From Brassica napus (lineage: Eukaryota; Streptophyta; Magnoliopsida; Brassicales; Brassicaceae): a DNA stretch of 64,000 nt. The translations under genes and the position numbers were made by a program. The notes under the pieces are model-generated. The model saw only the letters and a list, made by a program, of their open reading frames with translations, ran no database searches and was not told the origin of the DNA. Shown piece by piece: positions 44,030 through 54,522 of this stretch (within the stretch, counting starts at the first letter, position 1; each line of letters opens with the position of its first letter). The stretch spans positions 52,971,374-53,035,373 of the forward strand of contig NC_063450.1 in NCBI RefSeq assembly GCF_020379485.1, in the 5' to 3' direction.

Positions 44030-44390
44030 TCTGATGGCCGAAATCGTCGGAAATTCGTCGGAATAGACCGATTCCGACGAACCCGTCCGTCGGTATCGTT
44101 TCGTCGGAAAAAAAAAATTCGTCCGAATTTCGTCAGAACTTCCGACGACTTTCTGACGAATACCGAGAAACGTCATTCTGACGAACTTCCGACGATATTA
44201 CGATGCGGATACACGAGACCAGAGTTCATCGGAAAAACTACGTACCGACGGAGAACGTTCCTCGGACACTTCCGACGTAGAGTGTTCCTCGGTGCATTCC
44301 GACGAACCTCGTTCGTCGAAATTTACCGACGGATATATGTCCGTCGGTATATTCCGACGACCACTGTCCGTCGGTATATACCCATTTTTT
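44030..44390. repeat. Left subterminal repeat array
   Basis: About twenty copies of TCCGACGAA/TTCGTCGGA, CCGACGGA and CGTCGGTAT in both orientations in 360 bases, the expected binding region for the TNPA-type protein. Confidence 0.9.
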
Positions 44391-44585
44391 TTTCAAATTA
44401 ATTTTGCATTTTTATATATTTTTTGATATTAATAAATTTAAAAAATCAGAAATTTAAAACTAATAATATTATAAAATTTAAATTCATAAAAACCGAAATA
44501 GGAAAAAAACATTCATAAAGTTTAAAATTCATACAAACCAAAATTAAAAAAAAAACATTCCAAAAGTTTAAAAAGCCGAAATAAA

Positions 44586-46078
44586 CTAAGATGAACTCGA
44601 AGACATCAAACGATCTAGCTTCTGCATAATCTCGGTGTTGAACTCAGCAAGGATAGTGGCATTCTCCGAACGGATAGTGGCATTCTCGGAAAGGATAGTG
44701 GTGTTCTGCTCCTCCAATGCCCCAATCTGTTCATCTTTGTCATGTAGCTCCTCGAGAATCATGGGATCGGCATACGGAGCTTGTGAAGAAGATGCCGGAT
44801 ACGAAGAAGCACGACGGGCCAACCCAACTAAACGGCCTCCTTTCCTTTTAGGAACCGCCTACAAAAATATTTAAAGTAAGTAAATAGGGACAAGTAAGTA
44901 ATCGACATTATTAAAAAACTATATTAATAAAAAAAATTACCTTTTCAACCATCTCATTTATTTGCAATAGAGACAAGTTGGTTGAAGCTCCCGTGGAGTC
45001 GCCGTCATCAGAGAGAGGCTGAGATTGAGAAACTATTTCAGCTTCCACCAAATCAACTACACCTTTGATCACGGGGTCCTGAATTTGACCCGTCGTCTTG
45101 TTAGTGTGAGCCACCTTAATGAGTTGTAGGCGATCAACGGGATTGCCGTCATTTGCTTCGATCTAAAAAAACCGCCATTATTAGCCAAGAAATATATAAA
45201 ATATTTATTTAAAAAATATAAAGATAAATAATAATAAAAAACTTACAAGTTCATCCTCCTTAGTAGACATAGAGCAAGCGCCGAGGTTGTGCACATACAT
45301 ACCTTTCCCGCCACGATCGCTCTTCCGGTTCCTGGAGTTCCTAGAAGACGTCTCTGCAGTTTCTTCCTTCTCCCAATGAGCTATCAACTGCTCCCACACC
45401 GACCCGTTGATGAACCGTGGCTTCTTGTTCTTCTGCCAAACTGTCTTCCACGAGTTTATCTGCTTTGTGTAAGAGTCCATGGCCTTTTCGTTGAATTTCT
45501 TACGGACTGTTTCCGTAAGATCGGAGTGCTAGTTGAACTCTTGCTACAAAACAAACACAATTTAATAAGTAAATATATTTAAAAAAATGTTCAAACTTTA
45601 AAAAATGAAGAGTTACTATACCGCGAACTGACGAAACCACAACTCTCGTTCGTCGGAAGGGATCACACTCCACTTTGGATATCCAAAACGGAGCATGGAG
45701 TACATCATCTGGTTGATGCTCCGGCTAATGCCATTTTTCGACTTGGTGAACCTTTAAAAAAAATACAAGTTAGCAAGTTAATTAAAGGAAAAAATATAAC
45801 GGTACAAATAAAAAAAATACTAACCAAGTGCTATGGCCTCGTCGTGGGTTGGTTTGGAGAAACGGGAGATGCTCTCGACCTGGTTGTTGAACCAATAGAT
45901 GAACCGGCATGACCCCCGGATCCTGTTGAGCAGCAGCGTGAGGGGCAGCGTGAGGGGCTGAGGGAGCTGGAGCGGGAATATATGCGGGAACCGAGTCATG
46001 AGACGATCCCGATGCACGGGAACTGCTCACCGAACTACGTCGAAGACGGGCTGCGGGGCGGGCTTCATCCTCGGCCCT
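44586..46078 (-). CDS. TNPA-like protein (plant Transposase_24, Ptta/En/Spm family), one in-frame stop
   Basis: About five exons on the minus strand: 46078 to 45833 ([15 protein letters not shown], Ser/Pro/Ala-rich, [20 protein letters not shown]), 45754 to 45623 ([22 protein letters not shown]), 45543 to 45244 ([51 protein letters not shown]), 45163 to 44941 ([34 protein letters not shown]) and 44860 to 44586 ([13 protein letters not shown], then a coiled-coil tail). These are the Transposase_24 hallmarks; TNPA binds the subterminal motifs (family knowledge). QEFN is followed by TAG where the family has Trp, so the copy is probably inactive unless read through. Three 21-base units at 44650-44712 encode repeated SENATI. 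A leader exon may lie at 46839-47033. Confidence 0.78.
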
Positions 46079-46195
46079 AAAAAAAAAAAATTAACCCATC
46101 AAACATATTTTCAAATCATTTCTATTTTTAATTTTTTCATTTATATATTTACAAAAGGTTTTATAAACGTTTTAAAAAAAACTATTAAACCTTTT

Positions 46196-46396
46196 ATATA
46201 TATATATATATATATATGTATACAAAATTATAAAAAAATTATAAATATAGAAAAATGTTGTTAAAAATTTATAAATGAAGAAAAATGTTGTTAAATATTT
46301 ATATTTTAAAAAAAAAAACGTTTTATTATACATAGTTTATTAGTGGAAACTTATAAAAAATTATAAAAAATTTTAAAATTTTTATTATACATGATT

Positions 46397-46431
<35 letters not shown>

Positions 46432-46530
46432 ACAAAATTATAAAAAATTTATAAATATAGAAAAATGTTGTTAAATATTTTTAAAAAATTTTAAAAACGT
46501 TTTATTATATATATTTCATTACTGGAAACT
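46196..46530. repeat. AT-rich direct duplication within the CACTA element
   Basis: A block of (AT)n, GTATACAAAATTATAAA, AGAAAAATGTTGTTAAA, ACGTTTTATTAT and TAGTGGAAACTT occurs at 46196-46352 and again at 46396-46530. It lies in the non-coding interval between the TNPA-like exons. Confidence 0.7.
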
Positions 46531-46544
46531 TGAAAAACGTTTTT

Positions 46545-46683
46545 AAAAATAAAAAAAAACGTTTTAAAAATCAAAAAACGATTTTAAAAATCAAAAAACG
46601 TTTTTAAAAATCAAAAAATGTTTTTAAAAATCAAAAAACGTTTTTAAAAATCAAAAAACATTTTTAAAAATCAAAAAATGTTC
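46545..46683. repeat. 20-bp tandem repeat, about seven copies
   Basis: The unit TTTTTAAAAATCAAAAAACG repeats about seven times with point changes (ACG, ATG, ACA at the unit end). Located upstream of the TNPA-like gene. Confidence 0.85.
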
Positions 46684-47009
46684 CAAAAAAAACTAAAACA
46701 ACAATCCAAACAACAATCCTAACTTATATATCCTAAACTATCCATTCAATCCTAAAATTTTCAATCAAACAACCTAAAATCCGAGATCAACTTCCAAAAC
46801 CCTAAACACTCGATAAAAAAGAAGGTTTGGGATGATTCTTACATGATTTGGGGTTTGGGGAAGAGATATGAGGGTGAGGAGAGGATTCGCCGGTGAAGAG
46901 AGGTGGAGAAAGGCCGGAATCGCCGGAGAGGGGGAGAAATCACCGGAGTGTTTTCGTTTTGTGAGAGAGAGGCCGCGGAGATAACGAAGAAGGAAGAAGA
47001 AGGGTTTTT

Positions 47010-47205
47010 ATTTCCGAGGATTCCGACGGACACGGGTTCGTCGGTATTCTGTCGGTATAATTAAAATATACCAAATGCCGATTCGCGAAAATTTTCAAGC
47101 GGTCTGGTTCTCCCGGGCTAATTGAAATTCCGACGGAATGTGTCCGTCAGTATTTTCCGACGGACACATTCCGTCGGTATATTCCGACGGAATTCCGACG
47201 ACTTA
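47010..47205. repeat. Internal cluster of CACTA subterminal motifs, cluster 1
   Basis: TTCCGACGGA, TCGTCGGTAT, GTCCGTC and CCGACGAC motifs like those at the element ends, placed just upstream of the TNPA-like transcription unit. Confidence 0.8.
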
Positions 47206-47547
47206 GTGTTTAGGGTGTTGATTTCAAGTTTCTAAATGCAAAATCCAAATCTTTGATAATATATATAGTATTTGCATAAAGATTTAACAATAAAAATGTT
47301 TTATAACACGATTTTACACAACAACATTTTTTGTAGTGTAAGCTTATATAAATATGATTGTATAAGTATATAATGTTAAGATGAGATGTTATGAAAACAA
47401 TGATATGCATACATAAATATTTTAATGAGTTGTTATATTTGAACGGTTGCGATCTAATACTATACTAAACACTTATTATGTGTTATTTTCATAGTTTTGG
47501 CATCTAAATTTATAGATTTTTATGATTGAAACTTTATAGAAAAACAT

Positions 47548-47655
47548 GTCGTCGGTATTTTCCGACGAAATACCGACGACCTTTCCAATTTTCAATGAAA
47601 CCCGTTGTCGTCGCTATGTCGTCGGTATATTGCGAGGGATTTCCGACGGACCATT
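47548..47655. repeat. Internal cluster of CACTA subterminal motifs, cluster 2
   Basis: GTCGTCGGTATTTTCCGACG, ATACCGACGAC, GTCGTCGGTATATTG and TTTCCGACGGA, just beyond the stop of the TNPD gene. The 340 bases between clusters (47206-47547) lack the motif; TTTTTTGTAGTG at 47327-47338 there resembles a CACTA right end. Confidence 0.8.
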
Positions 47656-47668
47656 AAAAAAAAAAAAA

Positions 47669-50600
47669 CTAATCAGAATCTTCTGAATCTTCATCAAACT
47701 CCCCAACCTCGGCTTCCGGCTCTGAATGTACGACAGCATCATGTCCAAACACAGTCAAATTCTCAACGAGTTGAACATTTTCCAAATCTTCAACTGCCTG
47801 GGCGTTGCTGGTAGACTCTGGTTGCAATGGTTCATCATCATCAGAAGTTCCATCCACTCGTCCTCTTGGGTTGATTTGCGTTACAGTAACCCATGGATCG
47901 TCTCTGTACGTCACCCGAGGGTAACTGATGTAGCACACCTATACATATCAATTATACAAGTATTAGTAAAATATATAACATTAATTAATTATATTGGTAA
48001 AAAATTATGAATAGATTGACATACCTGATCAGCTTGCGAACCAAGAATGAAGGGATCATAATATTGAAGTTTCCGCCGCGAATGAACTGATGTAACACCA
48101 AACGCATCAATCTTCACTCCTCTATCTGGGGTGGTGTCATACCAATCACAATAGAATACTACACAACGCAATCCAACCATTCCAGGAAATTGGATTTCCA
48201 ATATTTCTTTTATGTTGCCGTAGTAGACATCGTCACCAGAAGAAGATGAAACACCAGCATCATATGTTGTCTTAGAATGACCTTTCCTTGTGAATGCATA
48301 TCCTCGCGTACAAAATTTAGGATATGATTTGACCACATAGTTTGGTCCCTGCACAAATTCGCGTATCCAATCATCGAACACAAGACCTCTGGCCAAACCA
48401 TCATTCACCTATAAATTAAAAACATATATGATTGCAAAATTAATTAGTTTATATATATTAAATTTAAACTAATCATTTGCATAGGGTAATATGATATATG
48501 ACTCACATAACTACGAAGCCACGCAGCAAATCCGTTATCTCTAAGTTGTCGAAGCTCATCTTCTGTTGCATGCCTGTGAGTCATACGCAACTCCGCCATA
48601 TATACACTATATACAAAAATATTATCAATATGAAATAAAATTATTGAATATTAATCTAACAATAAATGAATAAATATTTTTACCTCTCATATTGTAGAAC
48701 ATCTTCACAGTTGGTGAGCAAATATGTTTGCAAATGAGCGTGCTCAGTGTCCGTAAGTCTCCGCTTCGTGAATTTTCCACTAAGTCGTCCTATTTCCTTG
48801 AACATGCTTGGGACAGTAACATGATATGTTGCTCTCTCCCCTCTATCATCATGCCGAGCAGGTCTTCGGTGTTTTGTATGCACTTCTGGTGGAAAATAAT
48901 TTTCAGCAAAGATTGCAGTTTCTTCATTGATCACCTGTGCCACTATAGATCCTTCCACCCTGCTTTGATTTTTGACCATCTTCTTCAGATGATGCATATA
49001 ACGCTCAAAAATATACATCCATCTGTACTGCACAGGACCACCAAGTTCCAATTCTCTTGCGAGATGAATAGCAAGATGTTCCATTACATCAAAGAATGAT
49101 GGAGGAAATATCTTCTCAAGGTTGCACATGCTGACTGGTGCGTTTGTCTTCAAATTATTAATACCCTCTTCAGTCACTACTCTGCTGCATAAGTCGCGGA
49201 AGAAAACACTAATCCCTACATAGATAAAAGACATAATTTTCGTAAGTATTAAGTTTTTATAAGCATAATTGTTAAATATAAAAATAAATTAAATTGTAAA
49301 AATATAATATACCTGCAATTGCTTCATGAACATTACGTGGCAATAATGCTGAAAAAGCAAACGGAAGGAGGCGCTGCATAATTACATGACAATCATGACT
49401 CTTCAAGCCAGTAAACTTTCCTTCGCTTCTATCAACGCAGTTCCCCAAATTTGATGCATATCCGTCAGGAAATTTCACTTTATCTGTAATCCAATCAAAG
49501 AACTCTTCTTTTCTAGCACCATCTAGCCGATAAATGGGAAAAGGGGCCGTACCGTTCTCATCAACGTGAAGTTCAGAACGATCACAAATATCGACTAAAT
49601 CCAACCTTGACTTCAAATTATCCTTCGTTTTACCTTGGATGTTAAGGACTGTGTTCATCAGATTATCGAAGAAGTTCTTCTCAATATGCATGACATCTAA
49701 ATTATGCCGCAATAGATGACTCTCCCAATATGGCAGATCCCAGAAAATACTCTTTTTGTGCCAGTTATGTAGCTCTCCAACCGCATTGACTCGAATGTTT
49801 TCATGTCCACCTACATCTGGCGTCCTTTCTGCATCAAAATACCTAAACTGCTTCAACAAATCTTTCCCACTAACTTCCTCAGGTGGACCATCAAACACCT
49901 GCTTGTTCTTCGTAAACGAAGTCTTACTCCTGCGGTATGGATGATCAGGTGGTAGAAATCGTCTGTGACAGTCAAACCAACACGTTTTCCTTCCGTTCTT
50001 TAGTTGGAAAGCATCTGTGTCATCTTGACAATATGGACATGATAGCTTCCCATGTGTTGTCCATCCAGATAACATACCATATGCTGGAAAGTCACTTATT
50101 GTCCACATAAGTACTGCCCGCATCTGAAAGTTTTCTTTGCGCGAAACATCGTATGTCTCAAAACCATGCGCCCATAGTTGTTGCAACTCATATATTAGTG
50201 GTTGAAGAAACACATCTAGTGATCTTTTAGGATGATCTGGCCCGGGGACGAGAATTGAGAGAAACAAAAACTCTCGTCGCATGCACAAGCTCGGCCGTAA
50301 GTTGTACGGTGTCACAATAACTGGCCATAGAGAATACTGCCTTCCATGCTTTCCAAATGGGCTGAAACCATCAGTAGATAATCCAAGATAAACATTTCTT
50401 CTCTCTTCCGCAAATTCTGGATATGTTGACTGGAAATGTTTCCAAGCCTTTGCATCTGAAGGATGTCTAATCTCACCATTTGTGGAATGCTCTGCATGCC
50501 ATCTCATTGCTTTTGCTGTGCGCTCACACTGATACAACCTCTTCAATCTTTCCGTCAAAGGCAAATACCACATTCTTTTGAATGGGATCGGAACTCTTCC

Positions 50601-51368
50601 CCTCGTCTCCTGATAACGAGGTTTCCCACAAAATTTGCATACATTCCGTGTCTCATCCGCTCTCCAGTAGATCATGCAGTTGTCAATACATACATCTATC
50701 ACTTCATACGGTAGTTGAAGACCTGCAACAAGTTTCTGAACCTCGTAGTATGAACCCGGTGCAAGGTTATCCTCAGGTAGAATACCTTTGACAAAATCAG
50801 TAATCGCATCCATACATTCTTCAGCCAAATTATAGTCTGTCTTAATACCCATTAATCTAGTTGCAGATGATAAGACTGAATGACCATCTCTACAATTTTG
50901 ATACAAAGGTTGTTTTCCTGCATCCAACATGTCAAAAAATCTCCTAGACTCGGGGTTTGGTTCTTCCCCTCTATAATGATCATGTACCATCTGCTCAGTA
51001 CCTACACCATAATCTATATCCGTTCTAGATTCTTCTAACCTAATATCAGGCTGAGGTTCACTAACAGGCTGAGGTTCGCTAGTACTACCATATTCATAAC
51101 CAGTTTCCCCATGAAGGTACCAAACTTTATAATTACGTGAAAACCCTTTCATATACAAATGAGTCCAAACATCAAATTCTTTTATAACCTTATTATTATT
51201 GCAAGAAGAGCAGGGACATCTTAACATACCACTTTTTGCATCCGGTTGCTGTTGAACAAGCCTCATGAATTCTCCAATCCCTTGAACGTATTCTTCCGTA
51301 AGCAAATTGGTGTTCGGATCCAAATGAGGTTTATCCATCCACGAACGATAATAAACTTCTGAAGACAT
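47669..51368 (-). CDS. TNPD-type CACTA transposase (Tnp2), apparently intact
   Basis: Five exons on the minus strand: 51368 to about 49312, 49214 to about 48690, about 48606 to 48508, about 48412 to 48025 and 47939 to 47669. The start is ATG at 51366-51368 (MSSEVYYRSWMDKPHL). Domains in order: transposase-associated zinc-finger-like region (MLRCPCSSCNNNK, WTHLYMKGF), Transposase_21/Tnp2 (NVCKFCGKPRYQ, SLDVFLQPLIYELQQLW, VLMWTISDFPAYGMLSGW, LSCPYCQDDTDAF, LDVMHIEKNFFDNLMNT, KSHDCHVIMQRLLPFAF), DUF4218 (FFDVMEHLAIHLARELELGG, YRWMYIFERYMHHLKK), DUF4216 (VYYGNIKEILEIQFPG, VVFYCDWYDT) and an acidic tail. No stops were found, about 1,100 residues, as expected for a full-length catalytic transposase. 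Confidence 0.88.
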
Positions 51369-51465
51369 GATTTTCACGGAATTGTTATGACTAAAGAGAA
51401 TGAAGAGAGAATGAAGTGTGAATGAGTTGAATGAGGAGGGGTTGTATTTATAGGAAATTGCTTAC

Positions 51466-51903
51466 GGACCTCCGACGACTTTCCGACGAAATTCCGACGG
51501 ATGTAAAGCAGTCCGTCGGAATTCCGTCGGAATTGTCCAATCTCAAACGGCTATACAACGGTCATATATATTTGTCGGCAACGGTCACATGGTTCGTCGG
51601 AATTCCGTCGGAAAATACCGACGGAATTCCGACGACTTTGCTGTTAATCGGAATGTCGTCGAAAATTCGTCGGAATATACCGACGAACTTCCGACGACTA
51701 CAACGGTTACATTTTTTATCGGAATGTCGTCGAAAAGTCATCGGAAAATTCCGACGAACCATATTTCGTCGGAATACCGTCAGAAATGGCCGACGGAATT
51801 CCGACGACTTAATTTTTTTGGATTTGGTCGGAAATTTGTCAGTATTCCGTCACAAATGTCCGACGACTTTGGTGTCCGTCGGAACCTCCGTCGGAATTCG
51901 GTG
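51466..51903. repeat. Right subterminal repeat array
   Basis: About 25 copies of TTCCGACGA/TCGTCGGAA and CCGACGGAATTCC motifs between the TNPD start region and the right terminus; it also contains the TNPD promoter. Confidence 0.9.
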
Positions 51904-51918
51904 TGTTTTCTTGTAGTG
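51904..51918 (-). repeat. CACTA right terminal inverted repeat
   Basis: TGTTTTCTTGTAGTG, the exact reverse complement of 44008-44022, followed by the CAA target duplication. Confidence 0.97.
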
Positions 51919-52708
51919 CAAGAAACTTGAACATCAGAAACAGAACCGGTCTTGGGAATCGGCAAGTAACACATTGACATATGACTCCCAAATTCTAAGA
52001 GATAATTTACATAAATATATCTCAAAATTGTTTAAATTTTTTTTATTAATTTATTTTAATTACTAAATTTTCTATAGCCCCATTAGGACGGATTAATCCT
52101 AAGTTCCTAACTAATATACGAGAGTACTTATTTGAGTTACCTGGACATTTGGAGGAGCTTGGACGTCGACCTCAGTGAGCCAAATAGGCAAACCAGTGGC
52201 AGCAAGAGTGTCAAGAGCTGATCTCATATACGGAATGTTAGGAGTGTTGAAATGAGACTCAACTAAGTTGGTACTTAGGGTCGTTCCATACGATATTGTG
52301 TCCACGTACAGCGACACCATGCTGTTTGAAGAATCTTAACATCGCGTCTGCTGTCGTGTAATCCTCTTTGCCCCTTACTGCTTCTGTGCTGTACCATTTC
52401 ATCTCGTTCGCGAAAGTTGTCACGGTGAATCTCTTAGTGAACCAGTTTTGGTTCGCTTGGTTCCCAAGTATGTTCTTTTCTACCTCGCACCCGAATGAGA
52501 ACCCGAGTCTATTCTGTACGATGGAGATTGTTGCGTTTGGTACTGGCTCACCAGCGCTGTTTACGGCTCTGATCCTCATGGCTCCCTTCCTCGTTTTGTG
52601 AATGGTCTGCTCATGGTGAGCGTTCCACTCTTCTTGTGTGAATGGTTGCAACGATACGCTATCAACCCATATCTCAACGGTTGTGTCCTCGCTCTACACA
52701 TGACCACG
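51919..52708 (-). repeat. Segmental duplication copy A, right part (partner 59421-60547)
   Basis: Continues the duplication beyond the transposon, with a 335-base deletion relative to the partner and about ten point differences plus a T-run length change by eye. That is clearly more than in the left part. It ends at 52706-52708, where ACG is shared with the start of the next duplicated segment. Confidence 0.88.
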
Positions 52709-53229
52709 CAAGGTTCAACAAATTCACACATGTGCTCACGTGCAAGAACACGCACTTCGACCAACTACACACTTTAGATGCGACACCTTCTGGTCACTTT
52801 CTCTACAACCACTGATAATTCCTATGCTCCCGATTTCGACGTTCCTGTCCTCCATGTGTTCTCTTGCTTTTTCACTTCCTTTCACATATGTGTGTTTGTG
52901 TGTTTTCAAATGAGTTGTATAGTTAAACCTTTTTTTTTTTTGTGTGTGTGTATAACTTAGCTAGAGAACAAGAAGTTTAAGTTGTGTAAAGGAATCAAGA
53001 CGTTAAGTTCAGGTGTGGATAACTCTGTTTTTTGTATATTAAAATTTTCTTTATAATGTTTCTAGAATGATAGTTCACTAGTATAAACTTTCAGCATTAG
53101 TTATATACTTATATTATTTTTCATGACTCGTGAGGAAGAAGACATTATGATTTTGTAATTGACTTTTCGAAAATTATTTCACTATAACAGTGTTTTTATT
53201 TTGTAACAAGACAATCTTGCAGATAATTA

Positions 53230-53490
53230 CTCCATCCGTTTCATTTAATTTATCGTTTTACACTTGAACACACAGATTAATAAAATATTTAATTTTGCAT
53301 ATTTATAAAATAAAACCATCATTACCAATAATACACATAACCACAATTCAACCAATATAAAAATCGATTGAAATAAAAAATCAATAAATTTTTCATTGAA
53401 ATAATAAAACGACACTTATTTTGAAACAACACTTATTTTGAAACGAAAATTTTACTCTATAACAACACTTAAACTGAAACAGAGGGAGAG
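53230..53490. mobile_element. Stowaway-like MITE, 261 bp, TA target duplication
   Basis: The left end CTCCATCCGTTTCA and right end (reverse complement CTCTCCCTCTGTTTCA) are Stowaway-type inverted repeats, flanked by TA (53228-53229 and 53491-53492). The partner duplication has the empty site AGATAATTATAATTTT at 34731-34746. AT-rich non-coding interior with TTATTTTGAAAC repeated near its right end. Confidence 0.9.
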
Positions 53491-53498
53491 TATAATTT

Positions 53499-54522
53499 TT
53501 AAGCATTAATCACAAGTCTAACCACCTGACGTTGACCCATCTCCTTAGTTACCTCCAAGCACAAACTGGTGGACAAGTTCTTTATCTGTGGATGACTTAC
53601 ATTCACGTTGTAAAGTCCATATGCAACAGTGAGACATCTTCCTTTTCGTTCTCGTGGTCCACCGTGAAAATATTTGGGATCTCTGAATTTTTTTGGTGCC
53701 ACTCCTTGAGCAACTTGTCAATTACATCTCCTGTCTCCGTGTTGTTGAAGTCCTTGTCCGCGAGTGTCAGCTTGTCCAAACCCGATCACCTCAGGTCCTG
53801 CAAATATTATGATGCCTTCCACCGCAGGATGCGAGTACGCTTCCCTCAGAATTTCTTCCATGTATTTGGCCTATGATCAAACAAATTAGTAATTTTATGA
53901 TAATGATAATGTATAAAGATGAAGAAAGGCTTTCTTGTTATACAAGGTAGCTGATGACAGACCTGATTAGGGCATTTAGGCATATCAAGTTCTGTAATCC
54001 ATACAGGCAAACCAAGTGAGCCTAAAGTATCCAATGCAGATCTCATGTAAGCTATGTTAGGCTGAGTTGGACTAAAGTGACCCTGAGCACCAATTGCTCC
54101 TTTAATGTTTTCGTTTCCTTGGTATGCAAGAATCTCCTCCATCTTCTCCTTAACCGGCGTCGCAGTAACCCCTCCAGGGTTCTCAATCGTGTTGTACTCG
54201 TTAACAAACAATGTCACATCAGGATCTAGCTTATAAGCAAGATTATAGAATCTTGATGAAGCGTTTACACCAAGCATTTTCTCAAAGTAATCCCAATGCA
54301 AATTTTCGTAACCACATCCCACCCGGTCACCTTACCTTTGTATCTCTTCATAACCGAGTTTATCCGGTTCAGTGTCACGTTCATCAAATCTTCAGGGTCT
54401 TTTATCTTTTTCACCCAACTTGGTTGCATCTTTGGGTCGTCCCATAACACTGTATGACCTCTAACCAATATCTCATTTTCTTCTGCAAACTTCAGCATTG
54501 AATCTGCCGCCGTGTTGTTCTC
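53499..54522 (-). pseudogene. GH10 xylanase copy C, truncated and frameshifted
   Basis: Derived from a gene like GH10 gene 1. Recognisable exon pieces: SMLKFAEENEILVRGHTVLW, NVTLNRINSVMKRYKGKVTG, DYFEKMLGVNASSRFYN, AYMRSALDTLGSLGLPVWI, and the terminal exon ending VVRLVINA. A one-base loss at the catalytic WDVVNENLHW (near 54310) shifts the frame exactly at the acid/base site. Further shifts lie in the last exon (near 53625 and 53785). All upstream exons are missing: the copy stops at 54522. Confidence 0.9.

Larger units (their letters stand above)
44008..51918 (-). mobile_element. CACTA (En/Spm) DNA transposon, 7,911 bp, with both transposase genes
   Basis: The ends are CACTACAAGAAAACA (left) and its perfect reverse complement (right), flanked by the 3-bp duplication CAA at 44005-44007 and 51919-51921. 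The empty site, with a single CAA, is preserved in the duplicate at 59421-59423, so the boundaries are exact. Both ends carry dense arrays of CCGACGGA-type subterminal motifs. The element encodes a TNPD-type transposase (51368 to 47669) and a TNPA-like Transposase_24 protein (46078 to 44586), both on the minus strand, the same direction as the interrupted GH10 gene. The TNPD frame looks intact; the TNPA-like frame has one stop. Extra clusters of the same motif inside the element suggest composite structure. Confidence 0.97.
43651..52693 (-). pseudogene. GH10 xylanase copy A, split by a CACTA transposon, internally deleted and 5'-truncated
   Basis: Near copy of the intact gene at 59067-61527. 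The last exon (43651-44001) has GDVVDKLLREWGGLRVQTTG and is open, with Trp to Arg in MVTRSGYSP. The 7.9 kb element at 44008-51918 sits in the preceding intron, a few bases from the splice acceptor. The next exon piece lies at 52143-52693 and has a 335-base deletion relative to the intact copy (59767-60101 there). That removes the acid/base WDVVNENLHF region and breaks the frame; CAA microhomology marks the deletion join. Exons 1-4 are absent: homology ends at 52708, where an unrelated duplicated segment begins. Non-functional as an enzyme. Confidence 0.92.
52706..54522 (-). repeat. Duplicated segment, partner of 34269-35790
   Basis: Collinear with the 3' flank and last exons of GH10 gene 1. 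It is longer because of the MITE at 53230-53490, and truncated at 54522 where GTTCTC is followed by a T-run and unrelated sequence. Confidence 0.87.

Noticed and set aside
44030..44390. CRISPR-like or satellite array of CCGACGAA motifs
   Set aside because: Irregular spacing, both orientations and position next to CACTA termini identify subterminal transposase-binding motifs.
50463..50791. Plus-strand frames over the CACTA transposase
   Set aside because: Shadows of the conserved Tnp2 coding sequence on the minus strand.
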